43,734 nucleotides of DNA from Acanthamoeba castellanii str. Neff (GCF_000313135.1 NW_004457343.1:242280-286013); one strand, 5' to 3'; counted from the first letter of the stretch, positions 1 through 11,778 are shown. Numbers and translations are program-made. The notes: generated from the letters alone by a model not told the origin.

Positions 1-33
1 ATTTTATTTTATCTTTTGTTCGTCCCTCTGCAG

Positions 34-3000
34 CGATCAAGATCTTCCCGTTCTCACACGTGGCGAGCCGCTTCGTGTGCATACTCGGCGTGAGCGACGA
101 CCGACCCGAGGTACGTACGGCCAAGCCGGGGCGAACTGTTGGCTTTGTTCGCTTGTTAACTCCAATGAACGCTCGTCCAGGTGCGGGATGAGGCCAAGCG
201 AGGCCTGCGTCCGTTCGTGCATCACCATGTCGACATCATCTCCGACAGCGCCCAGCCCTATCCGTCGTTCGTCGATCTGGTCCAGTTCGTCTCCAAGCAG
301 GTTGCCAAGCGCATGGAGGGCGTGAACGACAAAAACGCCCTGCCGTTCCCGGCCGCGAGCTACGAGGAGGCGCTCAGTTTCCTCCTCAAGTGCCTGCGCA
401 ACAACATCCAACGGAGCGGCCGCACGTGGCCCGAGTACCTGGCCGACCTCAGCAGCGCAGGTGATTGCCTCACGCTCTACCGGTACGTACCTGTGCGTGT
501 GTGCGTGTGCGTGTGTGTGCGTGCGTGGTCGTGTGCTGCGGTGCCTCACACTTGCGATGCAGAGATCTGCTGGAGCTGGGCTTGGGTACGCGCGGTGGGC
601 CAACCCTGCACCACGTCGCCGCCAAGTCGCTCTACGTCACGCTCTACCACATGAGCGACCAGCAGCTGGCCGAGTACTACACGGCCAAGATCGGCCTGTT
701 CCTGGGCAACAGCAACCTGCTCTACACCGGCGCCCACGAGTCGCGCGAGATCATCGCCCGCATTATCGGCTTCTCCGCTCCGCATCTGCCGGCCGAGCGA
801 GTCCTCGCCATCATGCAGACCTACCTGCCACAGCTCGACGCCAACGAGATCAACGTCGATAAGGTCGAAGCGGCCATCAACACCCTCGCGTACGTTCTTT
901 GCATTCCTGCCCGTGCAGGCGTGATCTCTTGAGGCCTAACCTGGTTTATTTTTTGTGGTCTCTCAGCTTTTTGATCTGCCGAAGCCTCCAGTCCGGCTCC
1001 ATGCCTCCGCAGTGCAAGCAGCCCTTCGAGGCCGCCGTCGGCAAGCTGGTCGACGTGCTCGCCCACCGCTCCACCCAGATCAAGGTTCGATTCCCAGTCC
1101 GCTCGCTCGGGCAATGATTGCAACGGTGCGCTGACCACTCGTATGCGCGCCGTGGCCCCAAAAAACAGGTCTACGCCGTGCGCGCTCTCGGTATCATCGG
1201 CCGGTACTCGCCGCTGCCTCTGCCGGAGGGACCCGCCGAAGGCCAGAGCGCCACCGGTGAAGGTGACGCCACTGCGCCCAAGGTGCTCACCAAGGGCGAC
1301 CTCGTGAAGAAGCTCACCACCTTGCTGGGCTCGACCACGGAGGCCAAGCTCATCGAAAAGCTTGCTCTCGCCCTCGGCTACATGTGCGTCGGCGAGCCGG
1401 GCATTGCCCACAAGGTACCCATCAGTCCCCCCTTGCCGGGGCTCACTCGACTCACGACTCACGACCGCCCCAAATCCCTCCGCACACAGACGGACATTCT
1501 CAATGCGCTGTACGGCCTGGACAAGACCAAGAGCGAGGAGATCCACTTCAGCGTGGGCGAGGCCCTGTCGTGCGTCGCGTCGGGTGCAGCGTCGGCCGCT
1601 GCCAAGGATCCCCTGCACCCGGAGATCGACGACCCGCTGGACGATGACGACGACCACCACGACGTCAGCAAGAAGCGTGCGGCCGAGAAGAAGGCCCAGC
1701 AGCAGCAGCAGCAGAACGAGGCAGAAGGCGACGACAAGGGCAAGCAGAAGCCGGACGTGCCGGCGCCGGTGGAGGTGCCGTACCCGGAGGTCATGGCCGG
1801 CATGCTGGCCAAGCTCTTCTCGTTGGTGCAATCGGGGGCCAACCTGAGCCGCAACGCGGCCGCGATCTGGCTGCTGTCGCTCCTGCAGCACTCCTCCACG
1901 CACCCCGAGCTCCGCTCCAAGCTGGCCCTCATCCAGGCCTACTTCTCACGCCTGCTTGCCGGTAATCCCCCCACCCTCCGTCTCTACGCAGTGCTCTGTG
2001 GAATGCATGTTATGCGCTCAGAAGCCACATTCGTGTTCGCCTTGATGATGACGACGATGATGGTGATGCACAACTCACTAAGCAATCAACAACGACAGAC
2101 AACAACGAAGTGACGCAGGAGGTGGCCTCCAAGGGCTTGGTCATGGTCTACGAGCTGGGCGACGCCGGGATGAAGCGGGAGCTGGTAGACAACCTCGTGG
2201 CTACCCTCGCCACCGGCAAGGCCAAGCAGGCCGCCGAAGTCCAGCGCAAGGACGAAACGTACCGCACCACTCATGTGTGGCGTGTGGCGTGTGGCGTGTG
2301 CGTGTGTGTGTGTGGCGAGTGTGTGTGTGTGTAACATGTAAATTTTTGTGCGCAGGGAGGTGATCCCCGAGGGCGCGTTGGGCGCAGTTCCCAAGGCGAT
2401 GGGCACCGGCGGCCTGTCGACCTACAAGGAGCTCTGCTCGGTCGCCAACGAACTGGGCCAGCCCGACCTGATCTACCGCTTCCTGAACCTGGCGAGCCAC
2501 CACAGCCTGTGGAACTCGCGCAAGGGCGCGGCCTTTGCTGCGACGGCCCTGGCGTCGCGCGAGGGCATGGAGTACCTCAAGCCGTTCCTCCCGACGCTCG
2601 TGCCCCTCCTCTACCGCTCGTCCTACGATCCCAACCCGCGCGTGGCCCAGTCGATGAGGAATATTCTGAATTCCATCACCGACGCGCGCAAAGCGGCGGA
2701 CGAGTTCTTCGAGCCCATCATGAAGGAGCTGCTCAAGGGCCTGGTGTCCAACGTGTGGCGTACGCGCGAGTCCTCATGCTACGCCATCTCCGACGCACTC
2801 CAGAGCAAGATCTACAGTACGCCCATCACCATACAGCACCGCACACACCGCACACACGCACACACGCACATACAATCGCACGCACCCGATTGTGGCTCAT
2901 GTGTCGGCTTGCAGGTCACGTGGAGCCGTTCTTGAAGGAACTGTGGTTCTGCTGTTTCCGGGTGATCGACGACATCAAGGAGTCGGTGCGCAAGGCGGCC

Positions 3001-6000
3001 ATGTCCATGTTCCGCACCCTCTCCTCGCTCTCGGTGCGGCTGTGCGATCCGGTCTACACCAACCCCGACCAGGGCAAGGAGGCGATCGCGATCATCATGC
3101 CCTTCCTCCTCACCGACGGCCTGCACAGCCCTGTCAAGGAAGTCCTCGGCCTGACCATCGACCAGATCCAAAAGATCTGCAAAGGTTTGTGTGTCGTGTG
3201 TGTCGTGTCGTGTGTCGTGTGTCGTGTCGTGTCAGTGTATGCGGTGCGTTTGCATAGTGGCATCGTTAGTGGCGTACTGAACACCTGGCGGCGTACAGTT
3301 GCGGGGCCGTTGCTGAAGCCTCACGTGCCGGAGATCGTGCACGTTCTCGTCGATTCGCTCACGCAGCTGGAGCCGCAGGATTTCAACTACCTGGCGCTCC
3401 ACGCCGACAAGGACTCGCAGCGAGTTCTCGAGGTGAAGTTTTTTGAATTTAATTTATTTCTCGCTGCGCACACGCTGCTCGCAACAAGCTGCATTGCATG
3501 AATATCTCATTATAACGTTCTCCACAAATCGTGCAGCAAGCGCGCGTGAGCCTGAGCCGACTTTCACCACTCAACGACACGGTACGATGTTCGCGCGGCT
3601 ACGGCCACTCGCTTTTCGTTCGCTCCTAACGAATGTATGTCGCGTGTGTCGTGGGTGTGTGTCGTGTGTCGTGTGTGTCGTGTTTGTGTCATCAGCTGGA
3701 CCTGTGCGTGAAGTACGTCGACGAATCCAACATCGGTCCGTTGGCCAAGGCCCTGCAGGAGCTGTTCGCGCGCGGCGTCGGTCTGCCCACCAAGTGCGGC
3801 ACCGCACACATGATATCCTCCCTCACCATGGTGGTACGCATTGGGACCCAATCCTCTGCACAAATTCTGCTGTGAGTGGTGTCGCGCGTGCGGTTGTGCG
3901 TGTGCGGTGGCGCGTGTGCGGCTAATGGTGTCGGGTGCGTGTGCGGTTTGCAGTGTCCGCATGTGGTGAAGGGCGAGGCGCCCGCGCTGCTCAAGGCGCT
4001 GCGTGCTGCGCTCAAGGACAAATCGCCCATCGTGCGGTCGACCTACGCCACCGCGGCCGCCGGTCTGGCCCCGTTGACCACCCACGCCTCGCTCAAGCAC
4101 TACGTCCTCCACCTCAAGGTACGCTCGCCACCCGCCACCACCACCACCACCACCACCACCACCACGCGCTGCTCACTGGTGGTGGTGATCTGCAGAAACT
4201 GTACACGGAGGGCGACGAGGTGGCGCATGTCACCAGCGCGCAGTGCCTGCAGGCGCTGGCACGCAAGGACGCCATCAAAGAGCACTTCAAGGTCGTCATC
4301 CCGCTGGTCCTGCTGGGCAAGTACGTGAACTCCCTCGCCTTGCATTCTTCGGACACGACACGACCAACGACACGACACGACACGACACGACACGACACGA
4401 CACGACACGACACGACACGACACGACACGACACGACACGACACGCCACGCCACACGACACGACACGACACACACTAAGTCGTGATGGGGCGCAGGAATGA
4501 CGAGTCGGAGGAGACGCGTAAGCTGTTCAAGGGCGTGTGGGAGGAGATCGGCACCAACAGCGTGGTGCAGCTCTACCTGAAGGAGGTGCTGGAAGCCCTC
4601 ACCGAGTCGATCGGCGCGGCTTCGTGGGCGCTCAAGAAGCAGGGCGCGCTCACGCTGGCCGAGGTGGTTGAGAGCCAGTCCAACGTCAACGCCATCACGC
4701 CCTACCTGGAGAGCCTCTTCGCGCTGCTACTCACCGGCCTCAAGGGCAGGACCTGGAACGGTACACACGACACCGACACACGACACACACACACACACAC
4801 ACGCACGACACACACACACGACACACGCATTTTTTTTTCTTCAATAACTCAATGTTTCGGTAGGCAAGAGTGGGCTACTGGTCGCGCTGGCCTCGGTCTG
4901 CCGCGTGTGCAAGGACCTGCTGCTGGGCCAGGCGGCGGCGGGGTCGGCGTCCGGCGGGCCGAAGCTGCCGGCGCCCGCGCAGCTGCTGGCCACGGTGATC
5001 GCCGAGTGCAAGAAGCGCGACAAGGAGTACAAGCTGCAGGCCATCGTCACCCTCTCCGCCCTCCTCACCCTCTTCCCCGACATCGACGTCTACAGCCAGG
5101 TACGTTCACCTGCAACCACTCGCTTCCCCCCCCATTGGTGCTGATCTGTGTGCGGTGCGTGTCGTGCGCGTGTGCGGCGCTGTGTCGTGTGTGCGGCGTG
5201 TGTGTCATCAGGTGAAAGAGGAGATTCAAGATATTGCGGCGGGGGAGATCGAGGAGGACGAGGACGAGGAGGCCAGCAAGGGCAAGGAGCGCGAGGAGGA
5301 GTCGTCGGGAGAGGGCGGCGGCGGCGAGGAGTCGCGCAAGCGGAAGGCCATCCGCGAGAAGCTCCGCGTCGCGGCGGTCACCGCCCTGGGCAACGCCTTC
5401 CCGTCGGCCTCGGCGCCCGCCGCCCAGCGCGCCCACCTCGAGGCCCACGCCCGCTTCCTCGTCGCCCACGCCCGCACCTCCGTCGCCGTGTTCCAGGTGC
5501 CCCTCCTCCACGCCCTCACCCGCTGCGTCCGCGTGCTCGCCGCCCCCGCCAAGCCCGCAGCCGCCGCCACCACCACCGGCGACGACGACGCGGCGTCGGC
5601 GATGGACGTCGAGGGCGAGGAGAGCACGGGCGTGACCCTGAGCCCAGGCCTGGTGCGCGACATTCTGGACCTGTGCTGGCTCATCACCGGCGACACCAAG
5701 TTCCCATCGGTGCGGCAAGCCGCGCTCGAGCTGGTGCGCGAGGTGGTCACCAAGTGCAAACACAGTACGCCCTTTCGCTCCACGCCCGCGCGTGTCGTGT
5801 GTCGTGTGTTGTGCGTTCCTGACGTGTGCGGTGCGGTGCGGTGACAGATACGGAGCTGTTGGACGAGGAGCTGGTGGCCCAGATCAAGGCCGAGCTGGAA
5901 CGCGCGCGAGCGGACACGTCGCAGCTGATCCTCATCCAGACCATCGTCACCCTCCTCCACGAACACTCGACCGCCGCCCCGCCCTCCAAGCGCACTCGCC

Positions 6001-6020
6001 TCTCGCCCGACGCCTCCTAA
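34..6020 (+). CDS. ECM29: ECM29 proteasome adaptor/scaffold, 5' partial
   Basis: HEAT-repeat protein that binds the 26S proteasome, tethers core and regulatory particles and links them to membranes and motors. The window holds 18 exons: 34-110, 181-482, 563-889, 967-1084, 1169-1414, 1490-1961, 2111-2258, 2356-2816, 2915-3184, 3299-3432, 3537-3581, 3696-3833, 3954-4118, 4196-4320, 4495-4760, 4864-5099, 5212-5764 and 5848-6020. All join in frame to a TAA, giving about 1,417 residues. The human protein has about 1,845, so roughly the first 430 lie left of the window. Recognisable family blocks are GLSTYKELCSVANELGQPDL and WNSRKGAAF (exon 8), then DDIKESVRKAA and a repeat ending LKPHVPEIVHVLVDSL. 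Two charged stretches (about 1630-1750 and 5225-5345) look like disordered loops. Most introns begin GTACG. Identity is firm; the exact ends of small exons such as 3537-3581 are less so. Confidence 0.93.
4128..4165. repeat. (CCA)n trinucleotide repeat in ECM29 intron
   Basis: About a dozen CCA/ACC units fill the start of the intron at 4119-4195, just after the GTACG donor. It is a simple microsatellite with no sign of function. The reverse strand reads as polytryptophan, which explains a spurious antisense reading frame here. Confidence 0.9.
4351..4471. repeat. (ACACG)n pentanucleotide microsatellite in ECM29 intron
   Basis: A nearly perfect array of about 20 ACACG units occupies most of the intron at 4321-4494. 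Two imperfect units lie at the 3' end. The same pentamer, or its complement GTGTC, recurs in shorter runs in introns of several other genes in the window. Confidence 0.95.
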
Positions 6021-6188
6021 GCCGTCCCTCTCTCGGCTGTGTACAATTTCGGCGCGCCCAACACAACACGACACGCATGACACGACACGACACGACACAC
6101 AATACGAGGCCGCGTGCGGAAGGGGAAGAAGGACGTGTGCGTGTGTGTTGTATTGGCGTGTGTGCGTGTGCGGGGAAAGAGCTGCTTC

Positions 6189-6910
6189 TCAGGCCTTCCT
6201 CATGAGCAGATAGATCCGGTGGTCCACGGTGATCTTCTCCAGCTGTGCGGCGTCGCCCTTGAGCATCATCAGCAGCCCTCCGAACGACACGAACGTCGAC
6301 CTGGTCCATTTCACCACGCGTAGCGCTCGTGCGGTTGGTCGCACGACACACACGGCACACACCGCACACGCGCGACGGAGAGCGTACACTTTGGAGCCCT
6401 TGTCTTCGAGGCACTTGAAGACCTTGCCGTACATGACGTACTCGTACTCGTCGGCCAGCGATGCTCGGCCGCTCTGGTCGAAGATGCCGTCGTCCATCTC
6501 GTTGTCGGTGAGGCTCTTGGCCAGCGCCACGGTGAGCTTGTCGCCCAGCTCGACCGGGTAGATGTCTGTGTTGACGTCCAGCAGGAGCTGCATGTCGTAG
6601 CTCACGCTGCTGCACTCGAGCCTCGACACTAAAAGGGGGATGGGCGATGAGAATAAAGAGGCAAAAATAAAATAAAGAGTGAAGATTAAACGAATGAGTA
6701 ATTGAAATAAAATATAATAATTAAAAAATCACACCGAAAAAGCAGCGATTTATGCACTCTTTAATCGATCCCAGCCGATCGTGGCAGAAGAAAACGAAAA
6801 TCATGATTCTTAAGAATGCGGGGGGGAGTGGATGGTGTACCCTTGTCGAAAATCTTGCCCTCCGGATCGATGTTCTTCACCTCAAACGTATCTTCGAAGA
6901 AAGACGCCAT
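6189..6910 (-). CDS. RPB8: DNA-directed RNA polymerases I, II and III shared subunit RPB8
   Basis: Small OB-fold subunit common to the three nuclear RNA polymerases. Three exons on the minus strand: 6841-6910 (start), 6388-6628 and 6189-6300 (stop). They join to 140 codons; the human protein has 150 residues. Family blocks are FEDTFEVKNIDPEGKIFDK at the N-terminus, then DVNTDIYPVELGDK, EYEYVMYGKVFK and the C-terminal FVSFGGLLMMLKGD ... IYLLMRKA. The first exon is only 70 bases and sits 212 bases from the second, so it is easy to miss. Both donors are GTAC-type. The gene is convergent with ECM29 (169 bases between stops) and divergent from the next gene (177 bases between starts), so the two probably share a promoter region. 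Confidence 0.94.
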
Positions 6911-7087
6911 TGTGTTTGCAAAGGCAGATGCTATCCCTTCGACGAATCACTCACGCAGTCGTGGCCTCCGCTCCTTCTTCCGATCAAGAAAAAAAGGACG
7001 AAACAAATCTTTCAATTCAGATTTATTTAGTGATCTGCAAAAAGAAAAGCCGAGAAACGCGGCTGATTATATCTTCAGATTGTAAGC

Positions 7088-7807
7088 ATGCTGCGGAGGT
7101 CGATTGCGCCCGTCACCGGTGCTGGCATCCAGCCCGCCACTTCATCCTCTTGCCTGGGTACGCCTATGTGCATTGTACCACATTTCATGCCGGGGCGGCA
7201 TCAATTTAATCACCCGCCCCCCACAATGTTGTTTCCAATTATGCAGTGGCGCGAACGGCATCGGCCTTCGTGTCCAGCGGATCCAGCCAAGGTCAGCCCA
7301 TCCTTTTCAAGCGGAACATTCAAAGTGCGCCTCTTCCATTCACCACAATCGATTTATTTTTATTTTTTTATTTACTTTCTTTTAACGATTGGATGATGAT
7401 TAGAGTACTGGAGCAAGGAGGCGCGGCAGTTCAAGGGCAAGCGACCAGTCAAGGTCATGTCCATCAAGCGCGCCGCTCGCCTGGCAGCCCGCCGTGCTGC
7501 CGAGGAGGCCGAGGCTGCCCATCTCGACTCGAAGTACGGCACCCGCTGCACGTCCGCCTTCCTCGCCGAACGCGTCCGCTGGAACGAAGACTACGGTGCG
7601 GCCTCCCCACCAGTTCTTCTTTTACTTCTTCTTCTTCTGCTTCTTCTGCGCGTACTCACACCAGAGGTGGTTGATGACGCTGCAGAGGGTCCTGTGATCT
7701 CCACCCCGACCGAGGAGCCCAAGAAGACGAAGAGGGAAGTGCCCATCGCCACCGGTGCCCAGGAGGAGAAGCCCTCCTTCTTTGCTCGCCTCTTCGGACG
7801 GTCCTAG
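7088..7807 (+). CDS. Unrecognised 160-residue protein, possible mitochondrial import signal
   Basis: I do not recognise this protein. Four exons (7088-7157, 7247-7324, 7404-7595, 7665-7807) join to 161 codons including the stop. The first 30 residues lack acidic residues, carry Arg and are rich in Ser, Thr and Ala (it opens MLRRSIAPVTGAG), which resembles a mitochondrial presequence. The middle is strongly basic and helical (IKRAARLAARRAAEEAEAAH). The C-terminus is acidic and Pro/Lys-rich, ending in a short aromatic-basic tail FFARLFGRS. No membrane segment is visible. The intron at 7596-7664 is a pyrimidine-rich TTCTTC tract. The coding call rests on three consistent splice joins and an in-frame stop. 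The product could be a mitochondrial ribosome or inner-membrane accessory protein, but nothing seen here shows that. Confidence 0.6.
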
Positions 7808-7929
7808 TCTGTCTTCTCTCCACCGTCGACTGCGAACCAGAAGAACAAGAAAAAGAAAAAGTTGCTCTACATCTTCTTCTTCTTCCTACATCATCTTCTT
7901 CTTTCTTCTTCTTCATCATCTTCTTCATG

Positions 7930-8550
7930 TTAGGCCTCCAGGCAGTTCGAGTAGCGGCGTCCGTGGAGGGTGCCGCCAGAGAGGGCGACCCTCACGTGCT
8001 GCGCGAAGAGGTCCGGCGCGTCGAGCATCTCACGCGCGGCGAGGTCGTTGAGCGGCGACTCGGCGTTGGGGTGGAGCATGAGGAAGAGCATGCCCTGGCA
8101 CATCTGCTCGATGTGGATGGCCGGCGAGAAGTCCTCGCGCAGGATGTTCAAGCAGACGCTGCCCTCTTCGTTGATGTTGGGGTGGTAGACGGGTGTGAGG
8201 CACTTGACGTTGGACCGGCCGAAGGGGTAGTCGGGCGCCACGTCAACGCGGAAGACGAAGCGGCCGCCGGCCCAGAGGCCGCTACGCGGTCGCACCACCA
8301 GGTGAAGGCAGAACAGGTTGTTGTTCAAGGAAGACGAAGAAGGTGAAGGTGAAGGTGAAGGTGAAGAAGATGGAGACGAGTGGGAGTTAGGGTCTTCGGC
8401 GAAAGTGAGGGTCAGCTGACCCTCACTGACGGCCGGCAGGGATTCGATGAGGGTCGGCACCTCACGCATCAAGAGCCTCGCCGCCGCCGAGCCTCCGCCA
8501 GAGCCCGCTGAGGAGGACGCCTGCTTCGCTCGCTGTCGCAACAGGTTCAT
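7930..8550 (-). CDS. UBC12/UBE2M-like NEDD8-conjugating enzyme (E2)
   Basis: E2 of the UBC fold that would carry NEDD8 to cullins, activating cullin-RING ligases. The intronless frame gives 206 residues from the ATG at 8550; UBE2M has 183. The core shows VYHPNINEEGSVCLNILRED, with the HPN motif and the active-site Cys in VCLNIL, followed by LHPNAESPLNDLAA. This fits UBC12 better than ordinary ubiquitin E2s. The N-terminal extension (first about 25 residues, Ala/Ser/Gly-rich and basic) matches the place where UBC12 docks on its E1. An unusual Ser-Pro/Asn insertion, encoded by a hexamer repeat around 8338-8366, enlarges a loop between two early beta strands. An upstream in-frame ATG exists, but the chosen start gives a compact family-like N-terminus. 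UBE2F-type specificity cannot be excluded. It converges on the preceding gene, with 123 bases between stops. Confidence 0.82.
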   Translation of the reverse strand: MNLLRQRAKQASSSAGSGGGSAAARLLMREVPTLIESLPAVSEGQLTLTFAEDPNSHSSPSSSPSPSPSPSSSSLNNNLFCLHLVVRPRSGLWAGGRFVFRVDVAPDYPFGRSNVKCLTPVYHPNINEEGSVCLNILREDFSPAIHIEQMCQGMLFLMLHPNAESPLNDLAAREMLDAPDLFAQHVRVALSGGTLHGRRYSNCLEA

Positions 8551-8749
8551 GTCGATGTCGTGTCTTTGCGTTGATGTGGTCTGGTGTATGATAATTCTCA
8601 TCGCCAGGCCCACACGCAGCTGCCGGCACTGCGCGATTTGTGCGCTTTTCACACAACGCTGCTATGGCCGTCAATTGCGAGAAAGGTGATGATCACCAAT
8701 TAAAATGATCACCTCCACGTGATTGGGGTACAAGGTAGAGACTGCCTGG

Positions 8750-11276
8750 CTAGAGGTCGAGCTTGCCCCGGGGCTTGGCGGGCGGCTCATCGGTGGCGGT
8801 GGCGTTGGCTTTCCGTCGCGTCACCACCCCACGCTGCGGGGTGCCTTGCGCCTTCTTCTTCTTGTACACTTCTTTGTAGTTCTTTCTGCGCTCGGCCACC
8901 ATCACACCAACGACCAGGAGAGCGAAAGTCAGCACATGACGACGACGACGATGTAAAGTTACGACGTAAAGTTAAAGCTCGACCGAGAGGAAGAGGTGGT
9001 GGGGTGGCGTACGTGATGCTCTTCGTCGGCGAGAACGGATCCACCAGCTTGCCGCGGTCCTTCGTCTCACGGAAAAGCGAGGCGCCCTGTGATTGTCGAA
9101 AGGGTGATAGTGAGCACCAAAACAGTGTGTGGGTTGCAATGGAACCACGGCCAGCGCTGGGCGACGCAGGGTGGGTGGGTGGGCGTACGCTGGCTTTGGC
9201 GGTGACGGGTCCCGTGGTGCTTCGGGTGGCTCGGCCGCTCCGTCGCACGGGAGACTCGGCCGGCGGACTCGCCTTCTTGGTGGCGGCGCTGGTGGTGTTC
9301 TTACGTGTCGCGGTCCGCTTGGCCGCCGCCTTCTTCTTTGGCGCCACGTACTCGTTCGTCGTTGTCGTCGTCATCGTCGTCGTCGTCACCCTCCTCAGCG
9401 GTGACACCTTCAATGTCCACGCTCTCCTCCTCGCTGGCCTCGTCGTTGTAGTCCTCATCGTCGCCGCCATCATCGTCGCTGGCCTTGCGACTCTTTGTTT
9501 TCGTTGTTGTCGTCTTCTTGGTCGTTCGCCTCGCCACTCTCTTGGTGGAATTAACCTTCTTTGTCGTCTTGCGCTTGACCACTTCATCGTCATTATCGTT
9601 GAACGCAAAGTCGCCGTCATCGTTTACCTCTTCCTCCTTGGCCTTGCTCGCTTCCTCCTCTTCGTCATCGTCATCTTCTTCCTTGACTGGCTTTCTCCTG
9701 GTGTACTTCTTGGATGGCGGCACCTTCGCCTTTGCCTTCGTAGCAGACGCGCTCCGACCCTTGCTCGACGGCTTCGCTTCCACCGCGTAGTCTTCGTTAT
9801 CATCTTCATCTTCGTCTTCTTTGACTTCGGCGGTCTTCGACGCCGTACGCTTGACGCCCTTGACGGCCGCCACCGTCCGTCGTCCCTTCTGCTTCTTTTC
9901 CTTTTCCTTTTCGCCCCTGTCGCGCTTTTCCTCGTACACCTCTTCTTCATCGTGGTCCACCTCCTCTTCCTCTTCCATCACGATCGTCTTCTTCCTGGTC
10001 GTCGTCTTCGTTTTCGTCGCCTTCTCCGTTTCGCGTTCGTTCTTGCCCGAGGCGGGGGCGTCGCCGGCGATCTTGGATGACGCCGGCGGGAGGAGGTCCT
10101 CGCTTTTGACCGTGCGTCGGGCCACCCGCCTGGCCTTGCGCGGCTGCTTGGGCACGAACGAGCCGAGCGGCAGATAGAGCTCGACCGCGCCCGTGAGCGC
10201 GTTCTCGACCATCAAAGGCTGCATCGTGTCACAAGCGTTAGTGCTCGGTACGAGCAGTCGCACTGCGCGGCGGTCGGTAAGCACCACAATGGCGGCGAGA
10301 TCGGGTCCCGGCACCCAGTCGTAGTTGTTGCGCTGCGGGCCGCTCGAGGTGGCGTAGGCCTTGCCGTCGCACCACTGCTCGAACGACCTGTCGTAGAACT
10401 CCTGCGCGCGCCGTTTGAGAACGATCAACACCGAGACTCACTTTCTCGAGATGCGTTGCAAGCAGGGAGAGTAGTACCTCGCCAAACACGGACTTGATCC
10501 GTTCGGCCAGGTAGTTCATGGGCTCCTCTTCAACCGCCGGACCAACCCTGCTGACCGGCTTGTCCCTGATCTGCTCGACGGCGGCCTCGAGGCTGGCGGA
10601 CATCGAGACGTTCTTTTTGGTGTGCTCGGCCACTGGGAGAATGTGATGGTTGGTTGCGGAGGGAGGCGAGTTCACCACACGCGCATCAACAATGTAAAGG
10701 CACGAAGGCAGGGATTACCGAAACGGAAGCGACGGTTGAAGACCTCGATGACGTCCTCGGGCTGCAGCTGCTGCGGATTGGGTCCGAGCTCCTTCCCGTT
10801 GACGCGGGTGAGGCTCGGCTCGCCGTTTGCTGGGCCGGCGTCGCACACCCACAGCTGCGCACGCAGAGAGCGACACAGCCCGCCGCGGGACGGAGAGATG
10901 AGCCGCGGACCTCGACCGCAGTAGCTCACAAGCGCGGGCGGCGGTGCGCGCGTGCGTGCAGTGGTGCGCTCAGCGTACCTCGCTGTGGTCTACGTAGACT
11001 TTTGTCTGAACCGCGGCGATGTGGGGAGTCTCCAGCACGATATCACACTTGGGGTCTCTGTTCGAGGGGTGATTTGAAGATCAATGTTATGAATTTGAAT
11101 CGGAAATGTTTGCCGCGCAGCAGCGTACTTCAAATTTGAGATTCGAGAGGCGAGAGAGGTTACCTGCCGAAGGTGATGAGGTTGTAGGCATCTGAGAGGG
11201 GCTCGGTGATGAAGGAATTATTGGGATGCAGGTACTCGAGACGACCGTACGTGGCCATTGTCGCCTCACCACTCAT
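8750..11276 (-). CDS. FHA-domain nuclear protein with long acidic/basic region
   Basis: Likely phosphothreonine-reading chromatin or nuclear scaffold protein. Exons on the minus strand: 11164-11276, 10979-11057, 10719-10854, 10478-10632, a long one from 10401 down to about 9421, about 9189-9350, 9013-9086 and 8750-8885; about 611 residues if joined this way. Residues 1-110 form an FHA domain: LITFGRDPKCDIVLETPHIA supplies the GR and the core strands, and TRVNGKEL is the NG loop. The layout resembles the Ki-67 FHA domain. The rest is Lys/Arg-rich with D/E runs and ends in KKKK- and RR-type nuclear signals. The conserved-looking segment KLVDPFSPTKSIT precedes the last exon. One frame change near 9350-9420 is unresolved: a 70-base GT-AG intron (9351-9420) would fix it, as would an indel in the GAC repeat. 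Start could be 11276 or 11258. No specific orthologue recognised. Confidence 0.75.
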
Positions 11277-11778
11277 TGTGTCTTCTTCAAACAGGAACCT
11301 CCTCCCTAGAGAATTCGAATTCACCTCGATTGACGTTGGCTCCGTGTGTTTACTTTCAACGTTCGCCTGCCAACCCGAACGTTCATTTTGGCGGGAAACT
11401 GTTCCGTCGGCAGAAACTGGCCCAACAGCTGGCCAAGCTTGCAAGTGGCAGCGACGGGGGAAGCAAGGGGCAGTGGTTCTCGATCCCTTTGGGTGCATTA
11501 CTCAAGCCCCACCACAACCAGCAGGTAGGTTGTCTTGGCACAATAGCCTGATGGTTCTCACGATGAGTTACAATTGCCAAGCTCTACAGCGTGGTCCAGC
11601 CCCACCCAAGACATTGACCGCTGGTCGTCCCCTTTTTCGGTCTGGGCGTGTGGTTCTCCGGTAACCATCAGTGTGGTGCAACACCCCGGTTGGGTGAAAT
11701 CAATATTAAAATTGTGATACTGTCGTAGGGGAAATAATAAAAGAAAAAGCAAACGAAACGCGAAGAGCAACGCCAGGG
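11277..11778. other. Divergent intergenic region, no gene seen
   Basis: Holds the presumed promoters of the FHA gene (leftward) and the first secreted hydrolase (rightward). Reading frames here are short, overlap on both strands and show no family resemblance. An A/T-rich stretch at about 11729-11760 lies 20-50 bases before the hydrolase ATG. Confidence 0.6.

Noticed and set aside
4351..4471. CRISPR-like regular array
   Set aside because: The unit is only five bases with no spacers; it is a microsatellite in a eukaryotic intron.
4100..4474. Minus-strand frames of repeated VSCR and polytryptophan
   Set aside because: They are translations of the ACACG and CCA microsatellites within an ECM29 intron.
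8886..8935. Membrane segment LTFALLVVGVMVAERR
   Set aside because: It lies upstream of the acceptor of the last FHA-gene exon and joins to no coding frame; it is intron sequence.
8719..10080. Plus-strand frame of 453 codons, rich in Val, Leu, Phe and Arg, over the FHA gene
   Set aside because: It is the antisense of D/E- and K-rich codons (GAC/GAG/AAG read backwards as GTC/CTC/CTT). The minus strand has a recognisable FHA domain and consistent splice sites.
10219..10251. Possible 33-base GTACC...GCAG intron in the FHA gene
   Set aside because: It is far shorter than other introns here, is a multiple of three and has no stop, so it is treated as coding.
11206..11664. Plus-strand 152-codon frame between the FHA gene and the first hydrolase
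   Set aside because: It overlaps FHA exon 1 in antisense, lacks splice support and resembles no family.
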